Shown here one piece after another: positions 17,950 to 27,146 of a stretch of 64,000 nucleotides of DNA. Positions within the stretch are counted from its first letter, which is position 1; every line of letters starts with the position of its first letter. The stretch is from Burkholderiales bacterium (GTDB lineage Bacteria; Pseudomonadota; Gammaproteobacteria; Burkholderiales; Burkholderiaceae_C). Both the position numbers and the translations under genes were made by a program. The stretch covers positions 21,281 through 85,280 of the forward strand of contig JAGWLO010000004.1 of NCBI GenBank assembly GCA_028872015.1, read 5' to 3'. The notes under the pieces were generated by a model. It did no database searches, was not told the origin of the DNA, and was given only the letters and a program-made list of their open reading frames with translations.

Positions 17950-20700
17950 ATGAGCGAGAAAACCCTGCTGCTGGTCGACGGCTCCAGCTACCTGTACCGG
18001 GCGTACCACGCCATGCCCGACCTGCGCTCGCCCGACGGCTTCCCCACCGGGGCCGTGCACGGCTTCGTGGCCATGATGAACTGGCTGCGCGAGCGCCATC
18101 CGGCCGAGCACGCGGTGTGCGTGTTCGACGCGCCCGGCCCGACCTTCCGCGATGCCTGGTACGCCCAGTACAAGGCCAACCGCTCGCCCATGCCCGAGCC
18201 GCTGCGCCTGCAGATCGAGCCCATCCACGAGGTGGTGCGCCTGCTGGGCTGGCCGGTGCTGCAGGTGCCCGGCATCGAGGCCGACGACGCCATCGGCACC
18301 CTGGCCCGCGTGGCCACCGCCAGCGGCCACCGGGTGCTCATCTCCACCGGCGACAAGGACCTCGCGCAACTGGTCACCCCCGAGGTGACCCTGATCAACA
18401 CCATGGCCAAGCCGCCCGAGCGGCTGGACGTGGCGGGCGTGACGGCCAAGTTCGGTGTGCCGCCCGATCGCATCGTGGACTACCTCACCCTCGTCGGCGA
18501 CAGCGTGGACAACGTGCCCGGGGTCGAGAAGGTGGGGCCGAAGACAGCGGTGAAGTGGATCGCCGACTACGGCTCGCTCGACGGCGTGGTGGCCGCCGCC
18601 GACGGCATCAAGGGCGCCGTCGGCGAGCACCTGCGCAAGGCCCTGGACTGGCTGCCGCTCGGCCGGCGCCTGATCACGGTGGCCACCGACTGCGACCTCA
18701 GCGGCCACGTGGCCGACTGGCCGGCGCTCGACGCGCTGGCCCTGCGGCCGGCCGATGCGGCCGGCCTGCAGGATTTCTACCGCCGCTACGGCTTCAAGAC
18801 CTGGCTGCGCGCGCTGGCCGCGGCGCCCGAGGCACCCGAGGCTGCACCCGCCGGTCCCGCCGATCCCGCCGCACCCCCGTCCGCGGCCGGGCGGGCCCGC
18901 GCGTACGAGACGATCACGGGCTGGGACCGGCTCGACGCCTGGATCGCCCAGCTCGAGGCGGCCGCGCTGGCGGCGGTCGACACCGAGACCGATTCGCTCG
19001 ATGCCCTGCGTGCCCGCCTCGTGGGCATCAGCTTCGCCACCGAGCCCGGCCGCGCGGCCTATGTGCCGCTGGCGCACAGCTACGCCGATGCGCCGGTGCA
19101 GCTGCCGATGGCGGAGGTGCTGGCGCGCCTGAAGCCCTGGCTCGAGGATGCGGCCAAGGCCAAGGTGGGCCAGAACATCAAGTACGACCTGCACGTGTTC
19201 GCCAACGCCGGCATCGCGGTGCAGGGCTACCGCCACGACACGATGCTGCAGAGCTACGTCGTCGAGGCGCACAAGCCGCACAGCCTGGAAAGCCTGGCCG
19301 ACCGCCACCTGGGCCGCAAGGGGCTGAGCTACGAAGACGTCTGCGGCAAGGGCGCGAACCAGATCCCGTTCGCCCAGGTCGACGTGCACAAGGCGGCCGA
19401 GTACTCGGGCGAGGACAGCGAGATGACGCTGGACGTGCACCGGGCCCTGTGGCCGCAGATCGAGGCCGACGCCGGCCTGCGCCGCGTCTACGAGACGATC
19501 GAGATGCCGGTCAGCGCCGTGCTCGAACGCATCGAGCGCCACGGCGTGCTGATCGATGCCGCCGTGCTGGGGCGGCAGAGCCAGCAACTGGCCGAGCGCA
19601 TGGTGGCGCTGGAGCAGGAGGCCTTCGCGATCGCGGGCCAGCCCTTCAACATGGGCAGCCCGAAGCAGATCGGCGAGATCCTGTTCGGCAAGCTCGGCCT
19701 GCCGGTGAAGAAGAAGACGGCCAGCGGCGCGCCCAGCACCGACGAGGAGGTGCTGGCCGAACTGGCGGCCGACTACCCGCTGCCGGCGCGCATCCTCGAC
19801 CACCGCGGACTGGCCAAGCTGAAGGGCACCTACACCGACAAGCTGCCGCTGATGGTGAACCCGGCCACCGGCCGCGTGCACACCAATTACGCCCAGGCGG
19901 TGGCCGTGACGGGGCGGCTGGCCAGCAACGACCCCAACCTGCAGAACATCCCCATCCGCACGCCCGAGGGCCGGCGCGTGCGCGAGGCCTTCATCGCGCC
20001 GCCCGGCCATGTGCTGATGAGTGCCGACTACTCGCAGATCGAGCTGCGCATCATGGCCCACATCAGCGAGGACCCGGCGCTGCTGCGCGCCTTCGCCGAG
20101 GGCGTGGACGTGCACCGCGCCACCGCCAGCGAGGTCTTCGGCGTGCCCGTGCCCGAGGTCAGCAGCGAGCAGCGCCGCTACGCCAAGGTGATCAACTTCG
20201 GGCTCATCTACGGCATGGGCGCCTTCGGCCTGGCCAGCAACCTGGGCATCGAGCAGAAGGCGGCCAAGGACTACATCGACCGCTACTTCGCCCGCTTCGC
20301 CGGCGTCCGGCGCTACATGGACGAGACCCGCCTGTCGGCCAAGCAGAAGGGTTATGTCGAGACCGTCTTCGGCCGCCGGCTGTGGCTGCCCGAGATCAAC
20401 AGCGGCAACGGCCCGCGCCGGGCCGGCGCCGAGCGCCAGGCCATCAACGCGCCGATGCAGGGCACGGCGGCCGACCTGATCAAGCTGGCGATGATCGCGG
20501 TGCAGGCGGCGCTCGACACCGAGCAGCGCGCCACGCGCATGGTGATGCAGGTGCACGACGAGCTGGTGCTCGAGGTGCCCGAGGCCGAGCTGCCCTGGGC
20601 GCGCGAAGCGATCCCGCGCCTGATGGCGGGCGTGGCGCAGCTGCGGGTGCCGCTGCTGGCCGAGGTCGGCGTGGGCCTGAACTGGGACCAGGCGCACTGA
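17950..20700 (+). CDS. polA: DNA polymerase I
   Basis: A 916-residue three-domain polymerase for Okazaki-fragment processing and repair. The 5'-3' exonuclease/FEN domain covers about residues 1-290 (LLVDGSSYLYRAYHA; GIEADDAIGTLA; STGDKDLAQLV). The 3'-5' proofreading domain (about 325-515) keeps its acidic residues in AVDTETDSL, GQNIKYDLHVF and YSGEDSEMTL, so proofreading should be active. The polymerase domain has motif A DYSQIELRIMAH, the O helix RRYAKVINFGLIYGMGAFGL and motif C VHDELVLEV. An Ala/Pro-rich linker joins the first two domains. I chose the ATG at 17950, 13 codons inside the open frame, because it gives the standard MSEKTLLLVDG start. Confidence 0.97.
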   Translation: MSEKTLLLVDGSSYLYRAYHAMPDLRSPDGFPTGAVHGFVAMMNWLRERHPAEHAVCVFDAPGPTFRDAWYAQYKANRSPMPEPLRLQIEPIHEVVRLLGWPVLQVPGIEADDAIGTLARVATASGHRVLISTGDKDLAQLVTPEVTLINTMAKPPERLDVAGVTAKFGVPPDRIVDYLTLVGDSVDNVPGVEKVGPKTAVKWIADYGSLDGVVAAADGIKGAVGEHLRKALDWLPLGRRLITVATDCDLSGHVADWPALDALALRPADAAGLQDFYRRYGFKTWLRALAAAPEAPEAAPAGPADPAAPPSAAGRARAYETITGWDRLDAWIAQLEAAALAAVDTETDSLDALRARLVGISFATEPGRAAYVPLAHSYADAPVQLPMAEVLARLKPWLEDAAKAKVGQNIKYDLHVFANAGIAVQGYRHDTMLQSYVVEAHKPHSLESLADRHLGRKGLSYEDVCGKGANQIPFAQVDVHKAAEYSGEDSEMTLDVHRALWPQIEADAGLRRVYETIEMPVSAVLERIERHGVLIDAAVLGRQSQQLAERMVALEQEAFAIAGQPFNMGSPKQIGEILFGKLGLPVKKKTASGAPSTDEEVLAELAADYPLPARILDHRGLAKLKGTYTDKLPLMVNPATGRVHTNYAQAVAVTGRLASNDPNLQNIPIRTPEGRRVREAFIAPPGHVLMSADYSQIELRIMAHISEDPALLRAFAEGVDVHRATASEVFGVPVPEVSSEQRRYAKVINFGLIYGMGAFGLASNLGIEQKAAKDYIDRYFARFAGVRRYMDETRLSAKQKGYVETVFGRRLWLPEINSGNGPRRAGAERQAINAPMQGTAADLIKLAMIAVQAALDTEQRATRMVMQVHDELVLEVPEAELPWAREAIPRLMAGVAQLRVPLLAEVGVGLNWDQAH

Positions 20701-20724
20701 CCCGGCGCGGCCCGGTCCGCTGCG

Positions 20725-20749
20725 CCGAGCCCGGCTCACGCCGGCTCGG
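20725..20749. terminator. Hairpin between convergent polA and the sensor kinase gene
   Basis: CCGAGCCCGGC-TCAC-GCCGGCTCGG folds into a ten-pair stem with one bulged C, 25 bases after the polA stop and spanning the stop codon of the convergent kinase gene. No T tract follows. Confidence 0.45.
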
Positions 20750-22037
20750 GCTGGCGGCGCAGGCGCAGTTCGATCCCGAAGCCGTGGTCCGGGTCCAGCA
20801 AGGCGAGCTCGCCGCCATGGGCGCGCGCCACCTGGTCGGCCAGCAGCAGGCCCAGACCGATGCCCTCGGCGCCGGGTGCCTGCTGGGCCAGGGCGGCGCG
20901 GAGGGCGGCACGCCGCTCGGCGCTGACGCCCGGCCCGTCGTCCACGATGCCGATCACGGTCTGCGCGGCTTCGTGGCGGCAGGTCAGCTGCACGCGCGAC
21001 GCGCCGTGGCGCAGCGAGTTGTCGAGCAGGTTCAGCAGCGCCGCGGCGATGAGGTCGGGGTCGGCTTCGATGGCGCCGTCGCCGGCAAAGGACAGCGCCA
21101 GCCGCTCGATCGGCAGGCTTCTCACCAGCGCCGCCAGGTCCACCGGCTGCGGTGCCGGTGCGGCGCCGACGCGGAACAGCGTGATCAGCGCCCCCACCAC
21201 GCGGCGCAGCCGCTCGGCCGCCTCGCGCGCGCGCTGCAGGTGCGGCTGCAGCGCCGGCATCCCCTCGCGTTGCGCCACGGCCAGCTGCGCCGACAGGCCG
21301 GCCAGCGGCGTGCGCAGCGCGTGCGCGGCATGGGCGGCGATGGCGCGCTCGCTCGACACGCGGCGCGCCAGCCGCTCGCCCAGGCTCACCACCGCGTCGC
21401 GCAGCGGCAGCAGCTCGGCGCGCCCGGCGGCCGGCGGCCGGGCGTCGGCGGCCAGCGGCTGGTAGCCGGCCACCTCGGCCGACAGGGTCTGCAGGGGCTG
21501 CAGCTCGCGCCGCACCAGGCGCGCGAACAGCAGCGCGCAGGGCCCGCCCACGAGCAGGGCGGCCAGCACCGCCAGCCAGGCGGCGTCGAGCCGCGCGCCG
21601 TGCCGCTCGCGGCCCGACTGCGCCACCAGCAGCATGCGCCCCGGGCTGCCGTAGGGCAGGGCATAGACGCGCCAGCCGCCGGCCGCGTCGGCCAGGCCGG
21701 CGGCCGCATGCGGCAGCAGCGGCGCGGGCGGCGCCTTGTGCGAGCGCAGCAGCAGCCGGCCGTCGGCGCCGACGATCTGCCACACCAGGTGCTCGGCATG
21801 CGCCGGCGCGGGCAGCGCGCCGCCGCGGCCCGCGCCGTCCAGCGGCAGCCGGCTGGTGTGGAAGTTGAGCAGGCCGTACAGGATCTCGGCCGATTCCTGC
21901 AGCGCGCCGTCGAGCACGCTGTCCACGCCGTGGCGCACCGCCAGCCAGACCGCGGCCGACACCGCCAGCGCCCAGGCCAGCCCCACCCCCAGCAGCAGCC
22001 GCGACAGGCGGTGCCGGATCGACGGCAGCGCGGTCAC
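20736..22037 (-). CDS. Sensor histidine kinase of a two-component system (efflux-linked)
   Basis: A 433-residue inner-membrane kinase. TM1 (LLLGVGLAWALAVSAAVWLAV) is followed by a periplasmic domain of about 120 residues, TM2 (WLAVLAALLVGGPCALLFARL), a short linker and the kinase core. The H box reads AAHALRTPLAGL, the N box LLNLLDNSLRHG, then DDGPGV and GIGLGLLLADQVARAHGG, all intact. It starts with GTG at 22037, whose last two bases plus the next form the TGA stop of the response regulator gene (GTGA overlap), so the two are translationally coupled. The pair diverges from an RND efflux operon and resembles the QseC/CusS/TctE group. No obvious metal-binding His/Met cluster is seen in the sensor domain, so the signal is unknown. 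Confidence 0.92.
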   Translation of the reverse strand: MTALPSIRHRLSRLLLGVGLAWALAVSAAVWLAVRHGVDSVLDGALQESAEILYGLLNFHTSRLPLDGAGRGGALPAPAHAEHLVWQIVGADGRLLLRSHKAPPAPLLPHAAAGLADAAGGWRVYALPYGSPGRMLLVAQSGRERHGARLDAAWLAVLAALLVGGPCALLFARLVRRELQPLQTLSAEVAGYQPLAADARPPAAGRAELLPLRDAVVSLGERLARRVSSERAIAAHAAHALRTPLAGLSAQLAVAQREGMPALQPHLQRAREAAERLRRVVGALITLFRVGAAPAPQPVDLAALVRSLPIERLALSFAGDGAIEADPDLIAAALLNLLDNSLRHGASRVQLTCRHEAAQTVIGIVDDGPGVSAERRAALRAALAQQAPGAEGIGLGLLLADQVARAHGGELALLDPDHGFGIELRLRRQPEPA

Positions 22038-22687
22038 GCCGCGATCCGGTAGCCCAGGCCGCGCACGGTCTCGATCAGCGTGGGGCCCAGCTTGCGGCGC
22101 AGGTTCGAGACATGCACCTCGAGCGCGTTGCTCGACACCTCGCCTTCCCAGCCGATCACCAGCGCCTCCAGGTCGGACTTGGGCACGATGCGGCCGGCCC
22201 GCTGCACCAGCGCCTCCAGCACCTGCCATTCGCGCGCCGTGAGCTCCGCCCGCACGCCGTCGCGCCAGGCGCTGCGGGCGGTGCGGTCGACCTCCACCGC
22301 GCCGATGCGCAGCCGCGCACCGGCGCTGCCCGCGGCGCGCCGGCACACGGCGCGCAGCCGCGCCGTCAGCTCCTCGGGCTCGAAGGGCTTGACGAGGTAG
22401 TCGTCGGCGCCGCCGTCGAGCCCGCGCACGCGGTCACCCAGCAGGTCGCGCGCGGTGAGCATGAGCGTGGGCGTGCGCACGCCGCGCTCGCGCAGGCCCT
22501 GCACCCAGTCCAGCCCCGAGCCGTCGGGCAGCTGCCAGTCGACGAGGAAGGCGTCGTAGGGCTCGGCGGCCAGCACGCGTGCGTCGAGCAGCCGCGTCAC
22601 CCAGTCGACGACGTGGCCGTCCGCGCGCAGGTAGTCGCGCAGGCCTTCGCCCAGGATGGGGTCGTCTTCGAGCAGCAGCAATCGCAT
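22034..22687 (-). CDS. OmpR/PhoB-family response regulator (efflux-linked)
   Basis: A 217-residue two-domain regulator. The receiver domain has the acidic pair (LLEDDP), the phospho-accepting aspartate in FLVDWQLPDGSGLD (about residue 51), the threonine in LTARD and the lysine in LVKPF. The C-terminal winged helix contains LTAREWQVLEALVQRAGRIV and the recognition segment VSSNALEVHVSNLRRKLG, typical of QseB/CusR/TctD regulators. Its ATG at 22687 is 127 bases from the start of the divergently transcribed RND adaptor gene, so it most likely controls that operon and its own. Its stop overlaps the kinase start by four bases. Confidence 0.93.
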   Translation of the reverse strand: MRLLLLEDDPILGEGLRDYLRADGHVVDWVTRLLDARVLAAEPYDAFLVDWQLPDGSGLDWVQGLRERGVRTPTLMLTARDLLGDRVRGLDGGADDYLVKPFEPEELTARLRAVCRRAAGSAGARLRIGAVEVDRTARSAWRDGVRAELTAREWQVLEALVQRAGRIVPKSDLEALVIGWEGEVSSNALEVHVSNLRRKLGPTLIETVRGLGYRIAA

Positions 22688-22814
22688 CGCGTCGTTCTCG
22701 GTGCCGCAACGGTAGCACCGGGCCCGCGTGCGCGGCCTCAGCCGGGCTTCAGGTTCGCAGGCCAAGCTGCGCCCCGTCATGGCCCGGGTGCGGGCCGCTG
22801 AAGGATGGGTGGCG

Positions 22815-23981
22815 ATGAAGGTCCTGGGGGTTCGCGGTCGGGGTTGCGGGGTGCCGGCGCTCCCGCCGACATTCGCGGCGACATCGGCGCCGATGTCGGT
22901 GCTGTCGCTGGCCTTGCTGTCGCTGGCCTTGCTGGTGCCGGCCCGCGCCCGGGCCGAGGCCCCGGCAGCGCCGCCGGCCGCCAGGCTGGTCACGCTCGAG
23001 CCGCGCCAGGTGCAGGCGCTGGGCATCGTGGCGCAGGCGGTCGCGGTCACGCCGGCGGCGCCGCGGGCGGGCTATCCGGCGCGCGTGCTGGTGCCGCCCA
23101 CGCAGCAGCGCGTGGTCTCGGCGCCGCTGGCCGGGGTGGTGCAGCAGTTGCTGGTGGCCGTGGGCGACCCGGTGCGTGCCGGTCAGACGGTGGCGGTGGT
23201 GCGCAGCGCGCAGGCGCAGGAGCTGCAGCGCGACGTGCTGCTGGCGCGCAGCCAGGCCGAGCTGGGCGCGAAGTCGCTGGCCCGCGACGAGCAGCTGTTC
23301 CGCGAGGGGCTCATCGCCGCAGCGCGGCTGGAAGCCACGCGCGCCGCGCAGCAGCAGGCCCAGGCGCTGGCGACCGAGCGCCAGCGCGCGCTGGCCCTGG
23401 CCGGCGGCCGCGGCGACGGCGACCTGGTGCTGGCCAGCCCGATCGCCGGCGCGGTGCTCGAGGTGGGCGTGACCATCGGCCAGCGCATCGAGGCCGCCAC
23501 GCCGGTGGCACGCGTGGCCACGCTGGCGCCGCTGTGGCTGGAGCTGCAGGTGCCGGCGCGCGACGCCCAGGCGCTGGCGGTGGGCGACCCGGTGCACATC
23601 GCCGGGGCCGAGGGGCGGGCGGCGCCCGAGGCCCAGGCGCGCATCGTCCGTCTGGGCCAGGCGGTGGACCCGGCCACGCAGACCGTGCTGGTGCGGGCCG
23701 AACTGGCCGGCCCTGCCGCGGCCCAGGTGCGCCCGGGCCAGCTGGTCGAGGTGCAGGTGGCGCGCGCCGCCCGCGACGAATTCCTGGTGCCGGCTGCCGC
23801 CGTGGTGCGGCAGGGCGGCGCCACGGCGGTGTTCGTGGAGCAGACCGCGGGCCGCTACCGCCTCACCCCGGTGACGGTGGTCTCGGCAGCCGGTGGCTCG
23901 GCCGGCGTGCGCGGCCTGCCCCCCGGCGCGCGCGTGGTGGTGCAGGGCACGGCCGCGCTGCTGCCGCTGGCCCGGCCCTGA
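22815..23981 (+). CDS. RND efflux periplasmic adaptor subunit (membrane fusion protein)
   Basis: A protein of about 388 residues that links the inner-membrane RND pump to the outer-membrane channel in the periplasm. After a signal sequence come a split lipoyl domain (VVSAPLAGVVQQLLVAVGDPV and later LASPIAGAVLEVGVTIGQRI), a central alpha-helical hairpin rich in Gln, Ala and Glu, a beta-barrel domain and a membrane-proximal domain (VPAAAVVRQGG). It belongs to the CzcB/CusB/HlyD_D23 group. The ATG at 22815 has a good Shine-Dalgarno (AAGGATGG); an ATG at 22893 would give a shorter signal peptide beginning MSVLSLAL and cannot be excluded. The hydrophobic core of the signal is built of a 15-base tandem duplication. 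It lacks the Met-rich N-terminal metal site of CusB. Confidence 0.9.
   Translation: MKVLGVRGRGCGVPALPPTFAATSAPMSVLSLALLSLALLVPARARAEAPAAPPAARLVTLEPRQVQALGIVAQAVAVTPAAPRAGYPARVLVPPTQQRVVSAPLAGVVQQLLVAVGDPVRAGQTVAVVRSAQAQELQRDVLLARSQAELGAKSLARDEQLFREGLIAAARLEATRAAQQQAQALATERQRALALAGGRGDGDLVLASPIAGAVLEVGVTIGQRIEAATPVARVATLAPLWLELQVPARDAQALAVGDPVHIAGAEGRAAPEAQARIVRLGQAVDPATQTVLVRAELAGPAAAQVRPGQLVEVQVARAARDEFLVPAAAVVRQGGATAVFVEQTAGRYRLTPVTVVSAAGGSAGVRGLPPGARVVVQGTAALLPLARP
22879..22898. repeat. Perfect 20-bp palindrome plus 15-bp tandem duplication at the start of the RND operon
   Basis: CGACATCGGCGCCGATGTCG at 22879-22898 is a perfect palindrome. Five bases later a 15-base unit (TGTCGCTGGCCTTGC) is repeated exactly at 22903-22917 and 22918-22932. 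The palindrome ends over the alternative start codon at 22893 and lies about 190 bases from the response regulator start. It may be an operator or an mRNA hairpin masking that start. Confidence 0.55.
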
Positions 23982-24005
23982 ACACCGATCTCCGAGCGCG
24001 CGCCC

Positions 24006-27000
24006 ATGCTGACCCACCTGATCGCCTACTCCTTGCGCCAGCGGCTGCTGGTGCTGATCGTGGCCGTGCTGCTGGTCGCCGGCGGGACGCTGGCCTGGCG
24101 CGGCCTGCCCATCGACGCCTTCCCCGATGTCTCCACCACCCAGGTCAAGCTGATCCTGAAGGCGCCGGGCATGACGCCCGAGGAGGTGGAGGCCCGCATC
24201 ACGGTGCCGATCGAGCAGGAGGTGCTGGGCATCGCGCGCCAGACCATGCTGCGCTCGACCTCCAAATACGCGCTGGCCGACATCACGCTCGATTTCGAGG
24301 AGGGCACCGACGTCTACTGGGCGCGCCAGCAGGTGGGCGAGCGCCTGGCCGGCGCGATGCAGAACCTGCCGCCCGGCGTCAGCGGCGGCATGGCCCCGAT
24401 CACCACGCCGCTGGGCGAGATGTTCATGTTCACGCTCGAGGGCCCGCAGTCGCTGGAAGAAAAGCGCAGCGTGCTCGACTGGGTGGTGCGGCCGGCGCTG
24501 CGCGGCCTGCCCGGCGTGGCCGACGTGAACAGCCTGGGCGGCCGGGTGCGCAGCTTCGAGGTCACGCCCGACCCGACGGCACTGCTGGCACGCGGCGTGT
24601 CGCTGGCGCAGCTGCAGGCGGCGCTGGCGGCGGGCAACCGCAACGACGGTGCCGGCCGGCTGGCCGCGGGCGAAGAGGCGCTGATCGTGCGCACCGAAGG
24701 CGCGATCCGCACGCTGGACGACGTGCGCCAGACCGTGCTGCGCGCGGCCGACGGCGGCGTGGTGCGCGTGGGCGACGTGGCGGGCGTGCGCATCGCCGAG
24801 CTCACGCGCTACGGCGTCGTCACCCGCAACGGCCAGGCCGAGGCGGTGGAGGCGCTGGTGCTGGGGCTGCGCGGCGCGAACGCGCGCGACGTGGTGGCCG
24901 GCGTCAAGGCGCGGCTGCAGGCCCTGGCGCCGCAGCTGCCCCAGGGCATGACGGTGTCGGTGTTCTACGACCGCTCCAGCCTCATCGACCGCGCCGTGGG
25001 CACGGTGGGCAAGGCGCTGGCCGAGGCCGTGCTGCTGGTCGTGCTGCTGCTGCTGGCGTTCCTGGGCAACCTGCGGGCGGCGATCGTCGTCGCCGCCATG
25101 CTGCCGCTGGCCGCCCTGGGCACCTTCGTGCTGATGCGCTGGTTCGGGCTCAGCGCCAACCTGATGAGCCTGGGCGGGCTGGCGATCGCCATCGGCATGC
25201 TGGTCGACGGCGCGGTGGTGGTGATCGAGAACATCGAGACCGCGCTCACCGACGGCCGGCGCGCCCAGCGCCTGCCGCTGCTGCACCTGGTGTGGCGCGC
25301 GGCCAGCGAAGTGGCCACGCCGGTGCTGGCCGGCATCGCCATCATCATCATCGTCTTCCTGCCGCTGCTCAGCCTGGAAGGGCTGGAGGGCAAGCTCTTC
25401 GCGCCGGTGGCGCTGACCATCGTGTTCGCGCTCGCGGTCTCGCTGCTGCTGTCGCTGACGCTGGTGCCGGTGCTGGCCTCGTGGCTGATGAAGGCCGGCC
25501 CCGCGCACGAGCCCTGGCTGATGCGCCAGCTGGCGCGCGGCTACCGGCGCGTGCTCGACGGGGCCCTGCGCCACGAGCGCGCGCTGTACGCCGGCGCCGG
25601 GCTGGCACTGGTGGCGGCGGTGGCGCTGTTCGCGCTGGTGGGCAAGACCTTCCTGCCCACGCTGGACGAGGGCGACATCATCCTGCAGCTGGAGAAGCTG
25701 CCCTCGATCGGGCTGGACGGCTCGGCCGCGATCGACCTGCGGGTGCAGCAGGCGGTGCTGGCGCGCGTGCCCGAGGTGCAGGCGGCGGTGGCGCGCAGCG
25801 GCTCCGACGAGCTGGGCCTGGACCCGATGGGCCTGAACCAGACCGACACCTTCCTGGTGCTGAAGCCGCGCGAGCAGTGGCGCCGCCCCGACAAGGAATG
25901 GCTGACCGGGCAGCTGCGCGCGGTGATGGCCGATTTCCCGGGCGTGGACATCGCCTTCACGCAGCCGATCGAGATGCGCGTCTCCGAGATGCTCACCGGC
26001 GTGCGCGGCGACGTGGCGATCAAGATCTTCGGCCCCGAGCTGGCGCCGCTGAACGCGCTGGCCACCGCCATCGAGGCGCGGGTGGCCCGGCTCGAAGGCG
26101 CCACCGACACGCTGACGGTGCGCAACGAGGGTGTGCAGTACCTGCAGGTGCGGGTGGACCGGCTGGCGGCGGGCCGCTTCGGGCTCGACGCCGAGCAGAT
26201 CGAGAACAACCTGCGCGCCTGGGTCGAGGGCCAGCCCGCCGGCGTGGTGCAGGAGGGCGGCCGGCGCACGCCGCTGGTGGTGCGCGGCAGCGCGGCGCTG
26301 CGTGCCTCGCCGGCGGATTTCGCGGCGCTGCGCCTGGTCAACGACCACGGCGAGGCGGTCCCGCTGACCAGCGTGGCGCGGGTGGAGCAGCTCGAGGGGC
26401 CGGTGAAGATCGATCGCGAGCGCGCCCAGCGCTACGCCGTGGTGCAGACCAACGTGCGCGGGCGCGACCTGGTCGGCTTCGTGGACGAGGCGCGCCGCGC
26501 CGTGGCCGCCGACATCGCCCTGCCGCCGGGCTACGTCATCGAGTGGGGCGGCCAGTTCGAGAACCAGCAGCGCGCCGCGCGCCGGCTGGCCCTGGTGGTG
26601 CCGGTGGCGCTGGGGCTGATCTTCTTTCTGCTGTTCAGCACCTTCGGCAGCGTGCGCCAGGCGCTGCTGGTGCTGGCCAACATCCCGCTGGCGCTCATCG
26701 GCGGCGTGTTCGCGCTGGCGCTGACGGGCGAGTACCTCTCGGTGCCGGCTTCGGTGGGCTTCATCGCGCTGCTGGGCATCGCGGTGCTCAACGGGGTGGT
26801 GATGGTGAGCCATTTCAACCAGCTGCTGGCCCAGGGGCTGCCGCTGGCGCAGGCGGTGGTGGAAGGCGCACGGCGCCGGCTGCGCCCGGTGCTGATGACG
26901 GCGGCCATCACCGGCGCGGGCCTGCTGCCGCTGCTGTTCGCCAGCGGACCGGGCGCCGAGATCCAGAAGCCGCTGGCCATCGTCGTCACGGGCGGCCTGC

Positions 27001-27146
27001 TCAGCGCCACCGCGCTGACGCTGCTGCTGCTGCCGTTGCTGTTCCGCCGCTTCGGCGTGGCGCCGCAGGCGCCCGACTTCACCACCGCCGGCGTGGCGCC
27101 GGCGGTGCCCGCCTTGCCCACCGACCGCGAAGGACCGAACGCGTGA
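24006..27146 (+). CDS. Heavy-metal-efflux-type RND permease (CzcA/CusA family)
   Basis: A 1046-residue inner-membrane proton-driven pump with 12 transmembrane segments and two large periplasmic loops. The family motif after the first loop reads GLAIAIGMLVDGAVVVIENIE, in TM4, with the proton-relay Asp and Glu; the CzcA-type aspartate before LVDGAVV (DFG) is replaced by IGM, closer to CusA. The periplasmic segment PIEMRVSEMLTGVRGDVAIKIFG aligns with the CusA region that contributes methionines to the cation path. Cation specificity (monovalent Cu/Ag, divalent Zn/Co/Cd or other) cannot be fixed by eye. It starts 24 bases after the adaptor gene and its TGA overlaps the next gene (GTGA). Confidence 0.93.
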   Translation: MLTHLIAYSLRQRLLVLIVAVLLVAGGTLAWRGLPIDAFPDVSTTQVKLILKAPGMTPEEVEARITVPIEQEVLGIARQTMLRSTSKYALADITLDFEEGTDVYWARQQVGERLAGAMQNLPPGVSGGMAPITTPLGEMFMFTLEGPQSLEEKRSVLDWVVRPALRGLPGVADVNSLGGRVRSFEVTPDPTALLARGVSLAQLQAALAAGNRNDGAGRLAAGEEALIVRTEGAIRTLDDVRQTVLRAADGGVVRVGDVAGVRIAELTRYGVVTRNGQAEAVEALVLGLRGANARDVVAGVKARLQALAPQLPQGMTVSVFYDRSSLIDRAVGTVGKALAEAVLLVVLLLLAFLGNLRAAIVVAAMLPLAALGTFVLMRWFGLSANLMSLGGLAIAIGMLVDGAVVVIENIETALTDGRRAQRLPLLHLVWRAASEVATPVLAGIAIIIIVFLPLLSLEGLEGKLFAPVALTIVFALAVSLLLSLTLVPVLASWLMKAGPAHEPWLMRQLARGYRRVLDGALRHERALYAGAGLALVAAVALFALVGKTFLPTLDEGDIILQLEKLPSIGLDGSAAIDLRVQQAVLARVPEVQAAVARSGSDELGLDPMGLNQTDTFLVLKPREQWRRPDKEWLTGQLRAVMADFPGVDIAFTQPIEMRVSEMLTGVRGDVAIKIFGPELAPLNALATAIEARVARLEGATDTLTVRNEGVQYLQVRVDRLAAGRFGLDAEQIENNLRAWVEGQPAGVVQEGGRRTPLVVRGSAALRASPADFAALRLVNDHGEAVPLTSVARVEQLEGPVKIDRERAQRYAVVQTNVRGRDLVGFVDEARRAVAADIALPPGYVIEWGGQFENQQRAARRLALVVPVALGLIFFLLFSTFGSVRQALLVLANIPLALIGGVFALALTGEYLSVPASVGFIALLGIAVLNGVVMVSHFNQLLAQGLPLAQAVVEGARRRLRPVLMTAAITGAGLLPLLFASGPGAEIQKPLAIVVTGGLLSATALTLLLLPLLFRRFGVAPQAPDFTTAGVAPAVPALPTDREGPNA

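Noticed and set aside
17881..21783. A 1300-codon minus-strand frame opposite polA
   Set aside because: Composition is typical of an antisense shadow; polA on the plus strand has all of its motifs.
22749..26813. A 1354-codon minus-strand frame opposite the RND operon
   Set aside because: It is rich in His, Gln and Arg with no motif, and is the antisense of well-supported adaptor and pump genes.
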